64,000 nt of DNA from Mycolicibacterium helvum (GCF_010731895.1 NZ_AP022596.1:5890001-5954000); one strand, 5' to 3'. Shown: positions 9,201 to 17,362, counted from the stretch's first letter. Numbers and translations: made by a program. The notes: generated from the sequence alone by a model not told the origin.

Positions 9201-9682
9201 CCGCCACCACCACCGGGCGGAGTACCAGGAACACCAGCAGGCGGAGTCGGAATGCCACCGCCACCACCACCAGGTGGAGTACCAGGAACCGTGGCGGGAG
9301 GCGTGGGGATGTTACGGGTGACGGTGGTGCCGGGAGCGCCAGGGACGGATGCCGGCGGGACGGTCACCCCGCCGGTACCTGGCGCTCCCGGCGAGCCGGG
9401 GACGCTCGCCGGCGGGACCCGGACGCTGCCCGGCACGGTCGCGGGCGGAATCGGGCCGCCGACATTGGGCGGATTATTGGTGAAAATCGAGTTTGACGTG
9501 CCCGGGATGCCCTGGGACAGGTCGGGCGGGGTGGTGAGCAGTTGATGCGTGATGCCCATGCACGGAACACCTGGGCTGCCGACATCGGCAACCACACGGG
9601 GGCTGAACAGTGGAGCAGTCCAGAAAAACCCCGCAGTCGCCATGGCGGTGACCGCCGCCACGCGAGAGCTGGTCCGAGACAT
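6251..9682 (-). CDS. secreted giant Pro/Gly/Val-rich repeat protein
   Basis: 1143-aa protein that I do not recognise as a named family. The N-terminus (MSRTSSRVAAVTAMATAGFF... to about residue 33) looks like a Sec signal peptide. Almost all the rest is low-complexity repeat built on PPAxVPG, with four blocks of near-identical 19-residue units (57 bp each), separated by variants containing APISDAAG/APVADASG. The repeats contain no Cys; one Cys lies near each end, both in a Cys-Met-Gly context (PCMGITHQ and LLCMGTGW), which could pair. No anchor, sorting signal or catalytic domain is visible. GGGGA precedes the ATG. An open frame also runs opposite it, but only this strand has a signal peptide. 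A surface or matrix protein is inference. Confidence 0.75.
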   Translation of the reverse strand: MSRTSSRVAAVTAMATAGFFWTAPLFSPRVVADVGSPGVPCMGITHQLLTTPPDLSQGIPGTSNSIFTNNPPNVGGPIPPATVPGSVRVPPASVPGSPGAPGTGGVTVPPASVPGAPGTTVTRNIPTPPATVPGTPPGGGGGGIPTPPAGVPGTPPGGGGGGIPTPPAGVPGTPPGGGGGGIPTPPAGVPGTPPGGGGGGIPTPPAGVPGTPPGGGGGGIPTPPAGVPGTPPGGGGGGIPTPPGGVPSAPISDAAGVPAGPVGAPVADAGGGLPGAGAGGGEGGAPAAAGLPGGGGAGGGSGVGAGAPGAPVADAAGALPGGAPISDANGLVPPPAAAVPAAPLADASGLVPAPPAAVPPAAVPGGGAVPPGPPAAVPPAEVPGGGGVPGTPPAGVPGGPGGGGGGVPGTPPAGVPGGPGGGGGGVPGTPPAGVPGGPGGGGGGVPGAPPAAVPGGEVPETVVTPPVPPAAVPGGEIPGGGGTPPAPPAAVPGGEVDTSVSTPPAAVPGGPGNGNNLILNTPGIPPAATPGNVINESSGTLPPPGASIPGGSTPGGMINVPGTPSVTLPGVPISGSTPGLVTPPAAVPGSPGVPVNVNVPGTPAEVPGTPGTPGMMTPPTPDTVIPGTPGTTGVQDLSTPPAAVPGAPGEGTGGGVPTPPAAVPGTPGGNVVETGVTPPAAVPGTPGEGGGGGVPTPPGAVPGTPGEGGGGGVPTPPGAVPGTPGEGGGGGVPTPPGAVPGTPGEGGGGGVPTPPGGVPGVPTGEGGGVPGAGGVPAAPITDNAGGVPAAPISDNAGAVPAAPISDNAGTAGAPAAALSESAGAGGAGVPGAASGAVGAVGAPVADASGVIAPSAGVPAEAIAAAAAGLPADAGAAVPAAAVGGGGAGVPTPPGAVPGGPGGGGGGVPGTPPAAVPGGPGGGGGGVPGTPPAAVPGGPGGGGGGVPGTPPAAVPGGPGGGGGGVPGTPPAAVPGTPFTNNAVTPGTPPAAVPGGPGGGGGGGVPTPPAATPGTPGANHTATPPTPPRVLPGGPGNYVGPTPGGLGTLIPSAPISDAAGTLPTPPAQLFGTMAQGVATLLTPPQITIPGIPGFGIPLPSTISTPRDLLCMGTGWSATKSGTETGAPAGAILGTEQPPMNRWFDN
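6777..7004 (-). repeat. 57-bp tandem repeat block 4 (4 units)
   Basis: Unit boundaries fall at 6777, 6834, 6891 and 6948, an exact 57-bp step. On the minus strand each unit encodes 19 residues of the form GTPPAAVPGGPGGGGGGVP. The units are nearly identical at DNA level, which indicates recent duplication or conversion. Confidence 0.9.
7419..7646 (-). repeat. 57-bp tandem repeat block 3 (4 units)
   Basis: Units start at 7419, 7476, 7533 and 7590. Each encodes PTPPGAVPGTPGEGGGGGV, a version with one Glu per unit. The same 57-bp period is used in the other three blocks of the gene. Confidence 0.9.
8334..8520 (-). repeat. 57-bp tandem repeat block 2 (3 units plus part)
   Basis: Units start at 8334, 8391 and 8448, with a partial unit from 8505. 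Each encodes GTPPAGVPGGPGGGGGGVP-type sequence; the start of the first unit differs by a single base (cccc for tccc). Confidence 0.85.
8955..9296 (-). repeat. 57-bp tandem repeat block 1 (6 units)
   Basis: Units start at 8955, 9012, 9069, 9126, 9183 and 9240. Each encodes PTPPAGVPGTPPGGGGGGI. The most N-terminal unit (highest coordinates) has Thr for Gly (PPATVPG) and a few silent changes, as expected at the edge of an expanding array. Confidence 0.9.
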
Positions 9683-9988
9683 TATTTCCCCGTTTCTGTG
9701 AGAGGCCTGAAGGGCAAACTACAGACGTGTAAGTAGGGGAACGCGGGGGCCATTCAGGGGGTTATCGAACTGATACGAAGCAGTGTTGCTGCGGTTACAC
9801 CGGTGACAATTTCACTGTGCAAATACCCGCTGAAGTGCGGCTCCCCCGCAGTCAGGTCCGCCAGAGGGCGTCAGAATTTTTGCGCTCGTGTGAACACCGG
9901 GCTTGCTGCGGCAGCACTTTTTCTCCGGCTTCATGCCGCCGAGATCTCGTGCCTTCACGAGCGGCAACAACAACTACCGAAACATACG
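9683..9988. other. intergenic region between repeat gene and tRNA-Cys
   Basis: About 306 bases. It must hold the minus-strand promoter and leader of the repeat-protein gene (GGGGA ribosome site just before the ATG). A small hairpin, CTCGTG-CCTT-CACGAG at 9946-9961, lies 27 bases past the tRNA 3' end and could terminate tRNA transcription, although no T-tract follows. Short plus-strand open frames here have no start signals or family resemblance. Confidence 0.4.
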
Positions 9989-10059
9989 AGCGAGTGACGG
10001 GATTCGAACCCGTGTGAACGGCTTTGCAGGCCGGTGCCTAGCCACTCAGCCACACCCGC
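9989..10059 (-). tRNA. tRNA-Cys (GCA)
   Basis: On the minus strand the 7-bp acceptor GCGGGUG (10059-10053) pairs with CACUCGC (9996-9990, one G-U), discriminator U. The D-arm contains GGCUGAGUGGCUAGGC, the anticodon loop is CUGCAAA with anticodon GCA, and the T-loop is GGUUCGAAUCC. The length is 71 nt without CCA, normal for a bacterial tRNA-Cys. Confidence 0.95.
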
Positions 10060-10158
10060 GTGTCAGAACCTGACTGTTCCAGCTTGGAGCCGACGCGCCG
10101 ACCGTTTGGCTCAGCGTGATTGCTGACCGGACCGGCCCACGGCACATACGGTGGCGAC

Positions 10159-10863
10159 ATGCAGACCTGGTTGGCCGATCCCTCGCTGCTCGGCGGCCCC
10201 GGACAGGGCACCCGGCAGATCCTCGAACTGCTGATCGCCTTTGGCCTGACCGCGCTGATCGGCCTGGAACGCGAGGTCCACGGCAAGAGCGCGGGCCTGC
10301 GCACCCAGGCCATCGTCGGTACGGCATCAGCCCTGATTCTGATTGTGAGCAAGTACGGCTTCTTCGATGTGCTGAACGCGGGCACCGTAGAGGTCGACCC
10401 GTCCCGGGTCGCCGCCCAGATCGTGTCCGGGATCGGCTTCCTCGGCGCGGGCCTGATCATCACCCGCCAGGGTGCGGTCCACGGGCTGACCACCGCCGCG
10501 GCGATCTGGGAATGCGCGGCCATCGGCATGGCCGCCGCGGCCGGACTGGTCAAGCTCGCGATCATCGTCACGATCCTGCACTTCGTGATCGTTCTTGGCT
10601 TCAATCCGCTCAGTAAGCGCCTCAGCGGTCGGCTCGCCGGCTCGGTGCGGCTGCGCGTCACGTACGAGATCGACAGCGGGGTACTTACCCAGATACTCGC
10701 CGCCTGCGACAAACACCAGTGGAGCCTCAACGATCTAGCCAGCGCCCCCGACGGCGGTGTCCTGCTGACACTTTCGGGATCACGAATTCGGAACGCACCG
10801 AACACGATCGCGTGCGTGACGGGTGTCACTGGTGTGCGCCAGCTCGACGACCACCACGAATAG
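10159..10863 (+). CDS. MgtC/SapB-family membrane protein
   Basis: 234-aa inner-membrane protein of the MgtC/SapB family, linked in other bacteria to growth at low Mg2+ and survival in macrophages. Residues 20-150 hold the conserved membrane core: GLERE near 36, GKSAGLRTQ near 44, then SGIGFLGAG and GLTTAAAIWECAAIGMAAAAG. The C-terminal part (about 160-234) looks like the soluble ACT-like extension of some family members. I prefer the ATG at 10159 over an upstream start at 10120 because the family N-terminus begins close to it. It converges with the MFS gene, only 3 bases between stops. Confidence 0.88.
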   Translation: MQTWLADPSLLGGPGQGTRQILELLIAFGLTALIGLEREVHGKSAGLRTQAIVGTASALILIVSKYGFFDVLNAGTVEVDPSRVAAQIVSGIGFLGAGLIITRQGAVHGLTTAAAIWECAAIGMAAAAGLVKLAIIVTILHFVIVLGFNPLSKRLSGRLAGSVRLRVTYEIDSGVLTQILAACDKHQWSLNDLASAPDGGVLLTLSGSRIRNAPNTIACVTGVTGVRQLDDHHE

Positions 10864-10866
10864 TCC

Positions 10867-12270
10867 CTAGTGCGCCTGTCCGCGGCCCGACCGGTAGGAC
10901 GCCACACAGCCGACGACAGCCAGCACCGCAAACGCTCCGAACATCAGCGAGCTCGCCGTTGCGTCGGGAGCCGCCCGCAGGTTCACCACAACCCCGGCCA
11001 GTCCGGCCCCGAACGCGCCACACATCAGCTGGACGGTGTTGATCGCGGCGGCGGCCACGGCTTGTTGGGCTGGGTCGTCGACGACCGCGCCCATCGCCCA
11101 CGCCGACAGGTGCGGCCACGCCATTCCGATTCCCGCACCGGTGATGACCAATGCGAGGGCCCACAAGGCCACAATTCTGGTTGAGGCGGAATCGGTTTGG
11201 GTGAATGCGGCCAGGGCCAAACCCGTGGCCATCACCAACGGAGCGATCGCCACCACCCGCACGGTGACCCGCGCGTTGGTGATCGACGCACTTGCGATCT
11301 CACCGACGGTCCAGCCCACCGACAGCGCCGCGCCGAGGAACCCCGCCACCACCGGCGCCAATGCACCCAACCGCTGCCCGAACAGCGGGACATACATGTC
11401 CACCATCGTGGCCGCCATCAGCAAGCCGAGCGTCAGGTAGATCCACTTCAGCGGTCCGGGCTCAAACGCCTTGCGCGGCAACACCGCAGCCGAAACTCGG
11501 CGGTCGACGACGATGAACACCAGAACCAGCGTCACCCCCACCGCGAGCAGGCCGCCGATGGCGGCCGCGCTGTGCGGTATCACCGCAACACTGACGGCGA
11601 GTGCCGCCATGCCGAGCAGCAGCAACGACCGCACCGGAATCCGCGTCCGGGCCATCTCCTGATCCGACTGCGTCCGCGCCGGCAAGGCCAGCGGGACCAG
11701 CAAGCTCATTGCCACCGCAAGAATCGCGAGCATGCCGAATCCGCCACGCCAGAAACCGAATTGGGCGAACAAACCCCCGGTCGCCGGACCCACCAGCGTG
11801 CCGATTCCCCACATCGCCGACACCACGGCCGACGCCCGGGTCCATAACCGGTCGGGCATCGCCGCACTGATCACCGCATACCCCAGGCCTGCCAGCACGC
11901 CGCCGGCCAGCCCTTGCACCACCCTGCCGACCAGGAGAAGCTGCATCGTCGGCGCCAAGGTGCACAGCGCGCTGCCGGCGGCGAAGGACAACAGCGCACC
12001 CAGATAGGCCGTTCGCGGCCCGAACCGGGTCAGCATCGAGCCGACCGTCGTCGCCGCCATCACCGACGCCACCAGATAGACCGTCGTCACCCAGGCGTAT
12101 AGCCGCTCGCCACCGATATCGGCGACCGCACTGGGCAGCAGGCTGATCGTGATGAATTCGTTGGTGGCATAGATCGCCACACCACCGGCCAGAACCACCA
12201 CAGCACCGAGGTAGTCCCGGCCCAGCAGTTCACGCCAGCTACCCGCGGCCGATGCCGTCGTCTCGGTCAT
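10867..12270 (-). CDS. MFS drug-efflux transporter, Rv1634-like
   Basis: 467-aa major-facilitator exporter, position-equivalent to M. tuberculosis Rv1634. About 14 hydrophobic helices can be traced. Motif A-like sequence (GSMLTRFGPRTAYLG) follows TM2 and the motif C-like GxxxGPxxGG (GIGTLVGPATGGLFA) is in TM5, the mark of antiporters. I start at the ATG at 12270 rather than 12291 because a MerR-type promoter with its -10 at 12277-12282 would place the transcript start at this ATG; the upstream start would lie inside that promoter. Expression is probably inducible by a MerR-family activator, none of which is encoded nearby. Confidence 0.9.
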   Translation of the reverse strand: MTETTASAAGSWRELLGRDYLGAVVVLAGGVAIYATNEFITISLLPSAVADIGGERLYAWVTTVYLVASVMAATTVGSMLTRFGPRTAYLGALLSFAAGSALCTLAPTMQLLLVGRVVQGLAGGVLAGLGYAVISAAMPDRLWTRASAVVSAMWGIGTLVGPATGGLFAQFGFWRGGFGMLAILAVAMSLLVPLALPARTQSDQEMARTRIPVRSLLLLGMAALAVSVAVIPHSAAAIGGLLAVGVTLVLVFIVVDRRVSAAVLPRKAFEPGPLKWIYLTLGLLMAATMVDMYVPLFGQRLGALAPVVAGFLGAALSVGWTVGEIASASITNARVTVRVVAIAPLVMATGLALAAFTQTDSASTRIVALWALALVITGAGIGMAWPHLSAWAMGAVVDDPAQQAVAAAAINTVQLMCGAFGAGLAGVVVNLRAAPDATASSLMFGAFAVLAVVGCVASYRSGRGQAH

Positions 12271-12276
12271 TGCATC

Positions 12277-12307
12277 ACCGTAAAGGCTCAACCATGGTTG
12301 AGCTCAA
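12277..12307 (-). promoter_or_regulatory. MerR/SoxR-type promoter with 19-bp spacer
   Basis: Read on the minus strand: -35 TTGAGC (12307-12302), a 19-bp spacer, -10 TACGGT (12282-12277), then six bases to the ATG of the MFS gene. The spacer holds the perfect 18-bp palindrome GCTCAACCATGGTTGAGC (12286-12303), whose CTCAA half-sites are like SoxR/MerR operators. A 19-bp spacer and a palindrome between -35 and -10 are the defining features of promoters activated by DNA-twisting MerR regulators. Confidence 0.65.
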
Positions 12308-12316
12308 GCGCCTGAC

Positions 12317-14488
12317 CTACTTCAGACCTGCGGCATCCATGCCGCGCAATTCCTTCTTCAGATCGGCGACCTCGTCGCGGATCCGCGCGGCCAACTCGAA
12401 CTGCAGATCGCGTGCCGCCGTCATCATCTGAGCGGTCAAATCCTTGATCAGGTCGGCCAATTCGGCCCGCGGCATGTTCGACGTGTCCCGGCCCTCGATG
12501 ATGCCCGCGCTCACCGCCCGGCCCGGCTCACCCTGCGCGCGACGGCCGCGTGACGCGTTGCGCCCCGACCCGCCGATCTCGACCGCTTCCGTATCGTCGG
12601 CCTCCCGATACACCTGATCGAGGATGTCGGCGATCTTCTTACGCAACGGTTGCGGGTCGATCCCGTGCTCTTCGTTGTAGGCGACCTGCTTGGCCCGGCG
12701 ACGGTCCGTCTCGTCGATGGCTTGGATCATCGAATCGGTGAGTTTGTCGGCGTACATGTGTACTTCGCCGGAGACGTTGCGCGCCGCGCGGCCGATGGTC
12801 TGGATGAGGCTACGGGCAGAGCGCAAGAAGCCTTCCTTGTCGGCGTCGAGGATTGACACCAGCGACACCTCCGGAAGGTCTAGACCCTCCCGCAGCAGGT
12901 TGATGCCCACCAGCACGTCGTAATCACCCAGCCGCAGCTGCCGGAGCAGCTCCACCCGGCGCAAAGTGTCCACCTCAGAATGCAGGTAACGCACCCGGAT
13001 GCCCGTCTCCAGCAGGTAGTCGGTGAGGTCTTCGGCCATCTTCTTGGTCAACGTGGTGACCAACACCCGCTCGTCACGCTCGGCCCGCGCGCGGATCTCG
13101 CCGATCAGGTCGTCGATCTGGCCCTTGGTCGGCTTGACGATCACCTTCGGGTCGATCAGACCGGTCGGCCGGATGACCTGTTCGACGAACTCGCCGCTGG
13201 TCTGGCTGAGCTCGTAGGGCCCCGGCGTGGCCGACAGGTACACCGTCTGCCCGATCCGGTCGGCGAACTCTTCCCAGGTCAGCGGGCGGTTGTCCACCGC
13301 CGAAGGCAACCGGAAACCGAACTCGACCAGGTTGCGCTTGCGAGACATGTCACCCTCGTACATGCCGCCGATCTGCGGGACGGTGACGTGCGACTCGTCG
13401 ATGACCAGCAGGAAGTCCTCGGGAAAGTAGTCCAGCAGGGTCGCGGGCGCCGAACCGGCGGCGCGGCCGTCTATGTGCCTTGAGTAGTTCTCGATGCCCG
13501 AGCAGAAGCCGACCTGGCGCATCATCTCGACGTCGTAGTTGGTCCGCATCCGCAGCCGCTGGGCCTCCAGCAGCTTGCCCTGGTTCTCCAGTTCGGCCAG
13601 CCGCTCGGTCAGTTCCTCCTCGATGCTCGAGATGGCGTGCGCCATCCGTTCCGGACCTGCGACGTAATGGGTGGCCGGGAAGATACGCAGCGAGTCGACC
13701 TGACGGACCACATCACCGGTCAGCGGGTGCAGGTAGTACAGCGCCTCGATCTCGTCCCCGAAGAACTCGATGCGAACCGCCAGCTCCTCGTAGGACGGGA
13801 TGATCTCGACGGTGTCACCGCGCACCCGGAACGAGCCGCGGGTGAACGACATGTCGTTGCGGGAGTACTGCACGTCAACCAGCAGCCGCAGCAGCCCGTC
13901 GCGCGGCACCTCCGCGCCGACCTCCAGCTCGACCGACCGGTCGAGGTAGGACTGCGGAGTGCCCAGGCCGTAAATGCACGACACCGATGCGACGACGACG
14001 ACGTCGCGGCGCGACAACAGGCTCGATGTCGCCGAGTGGCGCAACCGCTCCACATCGTCGTTGATCGAGCTGTCCTTCTCGATGTAGGTGTCGGTCTGGG
14101 CGATGTACGCCTCGGGCTGGTAGTAGTCGTAGTACGAGACGAAGTACTCAACAGCGTTGTGCGGCAACATCTCTCGTAGCTCGTTGGCGAGCTGAGCGGC
14201 CAGCGTCTTATTGGGTGCCATCACCAGGGTCGGCCGCTGCAGACGCTCGATCAGCCAGGCCGTGGTCGCCGACTTGCCGGTGCCCGTCGCGCCGAGCAGC
14301 ACCACGTCGCGCTCCCCCGCCCGAACGCGGCGCTCCAACTCCTCGATCGCGGCGGGCTGGTCGCCGGCCGGGTCGTACTCGCTGACCACCTCGAACTGGG
14401 CGCCAGCGCGCACCAGCCCATTGACGGCATCGGCGGCAGGTCGGTATTCCGAGTGCGCGAGCACCGGGTGTTCGGTTGCGAATGCCAT
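12317..14488 (-). CDS. uvrB: excinuclease ABC subunit UvrB
   Basis: 723-aa DNA-damage recognition helicase of nucleotide excision repair; it receives DNA from UvrA and positions UvrC. Visible features are Walker A GATGTGKS (about 66-73), the beta-hairpin region with [10 protein letters not shown], the DESH box, helicase motifs RPLTWEEF ... VYLSATPG and QTIGRAARN, and the C-terminal UVR coiled-coil motif that binds UvrC ([25 protein letters not shown]). The start is the ATG at 14488, which begins MAFATEHPV as in other mycobacteria; TAACCT lies seven bases upstream, suggesting a leaderless mRNA. An upstream ATG at 14524 would include this -10. Confidence 0.97.
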   Translation of the reverse strand: MAFATEHPVLAHSEYRPAADAVNGLVRAGAQFEVVSEYDPAGDQPAAIEELERRVRAGERDVVLLGATGTGKSATTAWLIERLQRPTLVMAPNKTLAAQLANELREMLPHNAVEYFVSYYDYYQPEAYIAQTDTYIEKDSSINDDVERLRHSATSSLLSRRDVVVVASVSCIYGLGTPQSYLDRSVELEVGAEVPRDGLLRLLVDVQYSRNDMSFTRGSFRVRGDTVEIIPSYEELAVRIEFFGDEIEALYYLHPLTGDVVRQVDSLRIFPATHYVAGPERMAHAISSIEEELTERLAELENQGKLLEAQRLRMRTNYDVEMMRQVGFCSGIENYSRHIDGRAAGSAPATLLDYFPEDFLLVIDESHVTVPQIGGMYEGDMSRKRNLVEFGFRLPSAVDNRPLTWEEFADRIGQTVYLSATPGPYELSQTSGEFVEQVIRPTGLIDPKVIVKPTKGQIDDLIGEIRARAERDERVLVTTLTKKMAEDLTDYLLETGIRVRYLHSEVDTLRRVELLRQLRLGDYDVLVGINLLREGLDLPEVSLVSILDADKEGFLRSARSLIQTIGRAARNVSGEVHMYADKLTDSMIQAIDETDRRRAKQVAYNEEHGIDPQPLRKKIADILDQVYREADDTEAVEIGGSGRNASRGRRAQGEPGRAVSAGIIEGRDTSNMPRAELADLIKDLTAQMMTAARDLQFELAARIRDEVADLKKELRGMDAAGLK

Positions 14489-14549
14489 AACGTCCAGGTT
14501 AAGCGCCCCCACCGACACATTCATTCCTCGCGAAGACCCCGGACACCCA

Positions 14550-14555
14550 TAAGCT
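14550..14555 (+). promoter_or_regulatory. -10 of leaderless DUF402 gene
   Basis: TAAGCT ends six bases before the GTG at 14562, so the transcript probably starts at the start codon. The same hexamer and spacing occur before the LysR gene. Confidence 0.5.
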
Positions 14556-14561
14556 GACCCC

Positions 14562-15089
14562 GTGGCCGAACCACCGGGGACGACAGCCGTCCATCCGCCA
14601 AAACAGGAGACGTTCGACCTGGTCGGCTACACCAATACCGACCCGAAAGGCATCCTGCGAGCCGTCGACGAATACCGGGTTACCCCATGGGGGCTGTACA
14701 TGGCCCGCCCGACCCCGGGCCGCGCCCAGTTCCACTACCTCGAGTCCTGGCTGCTGCCGTCGCTGGGGCTGCGGGCCAATGTCTTCCACTTCAACGCCGG
14801 CTATGAGCGTCCGCAGGACTACTACCTCGACATTGGGCACATCGACGTGGGTGATACGGCCTGGCATGCCGAAGACCACTACCTCGACCTCGTCGTCTAC
14901 ACCGGGGACCGCACCGACCTCGTCGATATCGACGAACTGTTCGCGGCCCACCGCGACGGCCTGGTGACCACCGCGACCGCCGAGGCCGCGCTGCGGCATG
15001 TTGTGGTTGCCGTCGAGGGCCTGGCGCGCCACGACCATGACCTCAACGCCTGGCTCGCCGCCGACGGAATCTACCTGACCTGGCTCTGA
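14562..15089 (+). CDS. DUF402 family protein, Rv1632c-like
   Basis: 175-aa soluble protein with the DUF402 fold, the barrel also found in FomD-like nucleoside diphosphate/phosphonate hydrolases. The family core is the stretch YLDIGHIDV ... [16 protein letters not shown] ... [15 protein letters not shown] (about residues 88-135), with acidic residues that in relatives bind two metal ions. Position-equivalent to Rv1632c between coaE and uvrB. The GTG start at 14562 has no ribosome site and sits six bases after TAAGCT, consistent with a leaderless mRNA. Its substrate is unknown. Confidence 0.85.
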   Translation: MAEPPGTTAVHPPKQETFDLVGYTNTDPKGILRAVDEYRVTPWGLYMARPTPGRAQFHYLESWLLPSLGLRANVFHFNAGYERPQDYYLDIGHIDVGDTAWHAEDHYLDLVVYTGDRTDLVDIDELFAAHRDGLVTTATAEAALRHVVVAVEGLARHDHDLNAWLAADGIYLTWL

Positions 15090-15149
15090 GCCATTCGTGA
15101 CGGGGCAACTAATCGGCACCCCCGTACCCAACGAGTAGTCTGCCTAGCT

Positions 15150-15683
15150 ATGAGTCCCATCAAGCGCGGATGGTTGAGGTTCGCCGTCGCGACCCTCCTT
15201 GCCGTGGGTTCTCAGTTAACCGCGGCTACCGCGCTGGCCGACCCGGCACCGACGCCACCGCCCGCGCCGGCACCAGCGGCCAACGGCGGTTCCGACCCCC
15301 AGCTGCTGCACAACATCACCTACCGGGCCCGAGCGGACGGCACCTCCCGCGGCGCTGTCGTCGCGTACAAGATCGATGACAACAACGTCAACAGCGACCA
15401 ACCCACACTGCTGCCGGGGATGACCTTCGAGGTCAATACGGTTCTCCACGATCCCAACAAGGCCGGGATGGAAATCTCCATCCAGTGGCCCTACGGATCG
15501 AACTTGCACTGCGAGATCCTGGTGGACGACGAGATCGTGGCGCAGGCAGACCAATTCATCGCACCGCGGCTATTCCGCCCCAAAGATGACCCGCTCTACG
15601 GCACGCTGCAATGCGGCGCCCCCTTGGACACTCCCGCCCCGACAGCAGCACCCGTAGCGGCCCCACCGCCGCCAGCGACGTAA
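15150..15683 (+). CDS. secreted mycobacterial protein of unknown function
   Basis: 177 aa. Signal peptide at residues 1-30 with probable cleavage after ALA (TATALA-DP), then a Pro/Ala linker (about 31-47), a compact beta-rich domain (about 50-155) with two Cys (near 116 and 152) that could form a disulfide, and a Pro/Ala-rich tail. The mix of signal peptide, PA linkers and a small Cys-paired domain is common in exported mycobacterial proteins. I cannot assign a function. Same strand as the neighbouring DUF402 and FDOR genes, with 60 and 37 bases between. Confidence 0.8.
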   Translation: MSPIKRGWLRFAVATLLAVGSQLTAATALADPAPTPPPAPAPAANGGSDPQLLHNITYRARADGTSRGAVVAYKIDDNNVNSDQPTLLPGMTFEVNTVLHDPNKAGMEISIQWPYGSNLHCEILVDDEIVAQADQFIAPRLFRPKDDPLYGTLQCGAPLDTPAPTAAPVAAPPPPAT

Positions 15684-15720
15684 ACGGCTCGGAGTCCGTA
15701 TTCGCCGATACGCTGGGGAC

Positions 15721-16161
15721 GTGCACAAACCCGATAGTGTCGCCGAGGTCAGCGCCTGGCTGCTGGAAAACGGTCACCGGCTCATCCTCGCGCTCACAGG
15801 CGGCCGCTACCCGCGCACCGTGATGGGAATGCTGCCCGTCGAGTTGCACACCGTCGGCCGCAAATCCGGCAAGCCGTACGCCAACCTGTTGACCTCCCCG
15901 CTCCACGATGACCACCGCATCGTCGTCGTGGCATCCAAGGGTGGACACCAAGATCACCCGGACTGGTACAAGAACGCGATGGCCAGCCCAGATGTCACGG
16001 TGACCGTTGACGGCGCGACAGTTCCGATGCTGGCCCGGTGTGCCAGCCCGGAGGAACGAGCCGAATTGTGGCCGCAAGTGGTCAAGGCCTACAAGGGATA
16101 TGCGGGCTATCAGCGCAACACGTCCCGGGAAATCCCGCTGCTGATCCTGGAACGCCGCTGA
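15721..16161 (+). CDS. F420-dependent nitroreductase-type (FDOR-A/Ddn family) oxidoreductase
   Basis: 146-aa split-barrel flavin/deazaflavin oxidoreductase of the Ddn group that includes the pretomanid activator. Signatures: LHTVGRKSGKPY (about residues 42-53), VVASKGGHQDHPDWYKN (about 72-88) with the Lys and His expected at the F420 phosphate and ring, and the C-terminal YKGYAGYQRNTSREIPLLIL. Its natural role is likely reduction of quinones or similar substrates. GTG start at 15721, six bases after TACGCT (15709-15714): probable leaderless mRNA. Confidence 0.9.
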   Translation: MHKPDSVAEVSAWLLENGHRLILALTGGRYPRTVMGMLPVELHTVGRKSGKPYANLLTSPLHDDHRIVVVASKGGHQDHPDWYKNAMASPDVTVTVDGATVPMLARCASPEERAELWPQVVKAYKGYAGYQRNTSREIPLLILERR

Positions 16162-16180
16162 CACTCCCCCGGGCGCGACG

Positions 16181-17362
16181 TCAGGTTCCGGGCGTCCAGC
16201 CGGTGCTCGCCGCCCATTCCCACGCCCGCCGGTACGCATCGAGGAACCACGGTTCCTTGGCCTCGGCGTAGGCACCCATGTCGGTATGCCCGGCAGCCGA
16301 ACGCTTGACGGCCAGATAGTCCGCCTGCACACCGGGATTGGCGATCAACCAGTCCACGAACAGCAGCGCGAACTGCTGATTGGGCCACCCGTCCACCCGA
16401 ATATGTATGTTGGTAGGCCGACCCGGATCGCCTGAAGCATGAAAGCGCTTGTGCCACAACGCCGGATCAGTACCCGCCTTGGGCGCGTCAGAGGTGATCG
16501 CCTCGACTCGCGGATAGCCGGCCCGCAACAGATCCTCGGCGAGCTCGTCTGCGAGCTCGAGGGAGGCGACCGTCACCTGGACGTCAATGACGTCCTTGGC
16601 GTCCATGCCGGGCACCGCCGTCGACCCGATGTGGTCGATCCGCACGGCCCGGTGCCCGCAGGTGGTGTTGAGCCGCGCCACGATCCGGCGGGCCTGGTCG
16701 GCCCAGGTGGGATCGGCCGCGACCAGTGCGGGCGCACTGGCCACCGGGGTACGGGTGGCCAGGTTGTGCGCGAACGGCAGAATCCGCTGATACCACAGCT
16801 CACGGGCCTGCTCGACGAGCCGCCCCGACGTACCGGAGTTGTCCAGCCAGACGTCGGCGACCAATCGTCGTTGCTCCTCGGTGGCCTGCGCGGCGATGCG
16901 AGCTCTGGCGTCGGCCTCACTGAAACCGCGGTATTCGATGAGCCGCTTCACCCGCACCTCGGGGTCGGCGTTCACGATGACGACCAGCGGGAACATCGGC
17001 GCCATCTGTGATTCGACCAGCAGCGGGATGTCCTCGACGATCACCGCGTCCTCGCCGGCGGCGGCGATCAGCTCAGACCGCCGGGTCGCCACGAGCGGGT
17101 GAACGATGCCGTTCAGGGTCTGCCGCTTCTCCTCGTCGCTGAACGCGATCGTGGCCAGTGCCGGCCGATCCAGAGCGCCGTCGGGCTGCAGGATCTGCGC
17201 CCCGAACGCGTCGACGAGCCTGGCCAGACCATCGGTGCCGGGCTCGACGACCTCACGGGAGATGACATCCCCATCGACGACGATGCCGCCACATTCTGAG
17301 AATGTGGCGGACACCGTCGACTTTCCGGCGCCAATACCGCCGGTTAAACCGATGCGCAGCAT
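16181..17362 (-). CDS. coaE: dephospho-CoA kinase CoaE fused to a GrpB/UPF0157 domain
   Basis: 393 aa in two parts. Residues 1-200 are CoaE, the last step of CoA synthesis (dephospho-CoA to CoA using ATP): P-loop GGIGAGKST at about 8-16, the LID-region Arg-rich segment after RVKRLIEYRGFSEADARARI, and DNSGT near 180. From about residue 215 to the end is a nucleotidyltransferase-like GrpB domain with RIDHIGSTAVPGM and the DVQVTV strand. The same fusion exists in M. tuberculosis Rv1631, where the second half has been linked to folding or regulation of the kinase. Downstream of rpsA with 25 bases between, so probably one operon. Confidence 0.96.
   Translation of the reverse strand: MLRIGLTGGIGAGKSTVSATFSECGGIVVDGDVISREVVEPGTDGLARLVDAFGAQILQPDGALDRPALATIAFSDEEKRQTLNGIVHPLVATRRSELIAAAGEDAVIVEDIPLLVESQMAPMFPLVVIVNADPEVRVKRLIEYRGFSEADARARIAAQATEEQRRLVADVWLDNSGTSGRLVEQARELWYQRILPFAHNLATRTPVASAPALVAADPTWADQARRIVARLNTTCGHRAVRIDHIGSTAVPGMDAKDVIDVQVTVASLELADELAEDLLRAGYPRVEAITSDAPKAGTDPALWHKRFHASGDPGRPTNIHIRVDGWPNQQFALLFVDWLIANPGVQADYLAVKRSAAGHTDMGAYAEAKEPWFLDAYRRAWEWAASTGWTPGT

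Noticed and set aside
6777..9296. Regular repeats that could suggest a CRISPR array
   Set aside because: The 57-bp units are contiguous without unique spacers and encode a 19-residue repeat in one open frame.
6251..9682. PE_PGRS or collagen identity for the repeat protein
   Set aside because: There is no PE domain at the N-terminus, no GGAGG-type PGRS pattern, and no strict Gly-X-Y triplet.
9803..10017. Short plus-strand frames before tRNA-Cys
   Set aside because: They have no start signals or recognisable sequence, and the longer one runs into the antisense of the tRNA.
14489..14561. LexA/SOS box at uvrB
   Set aside because: No TCGAAC-N4-GTTCGA-like sequence occurs in the 73 bases between uvrB and the DUF402 gene.
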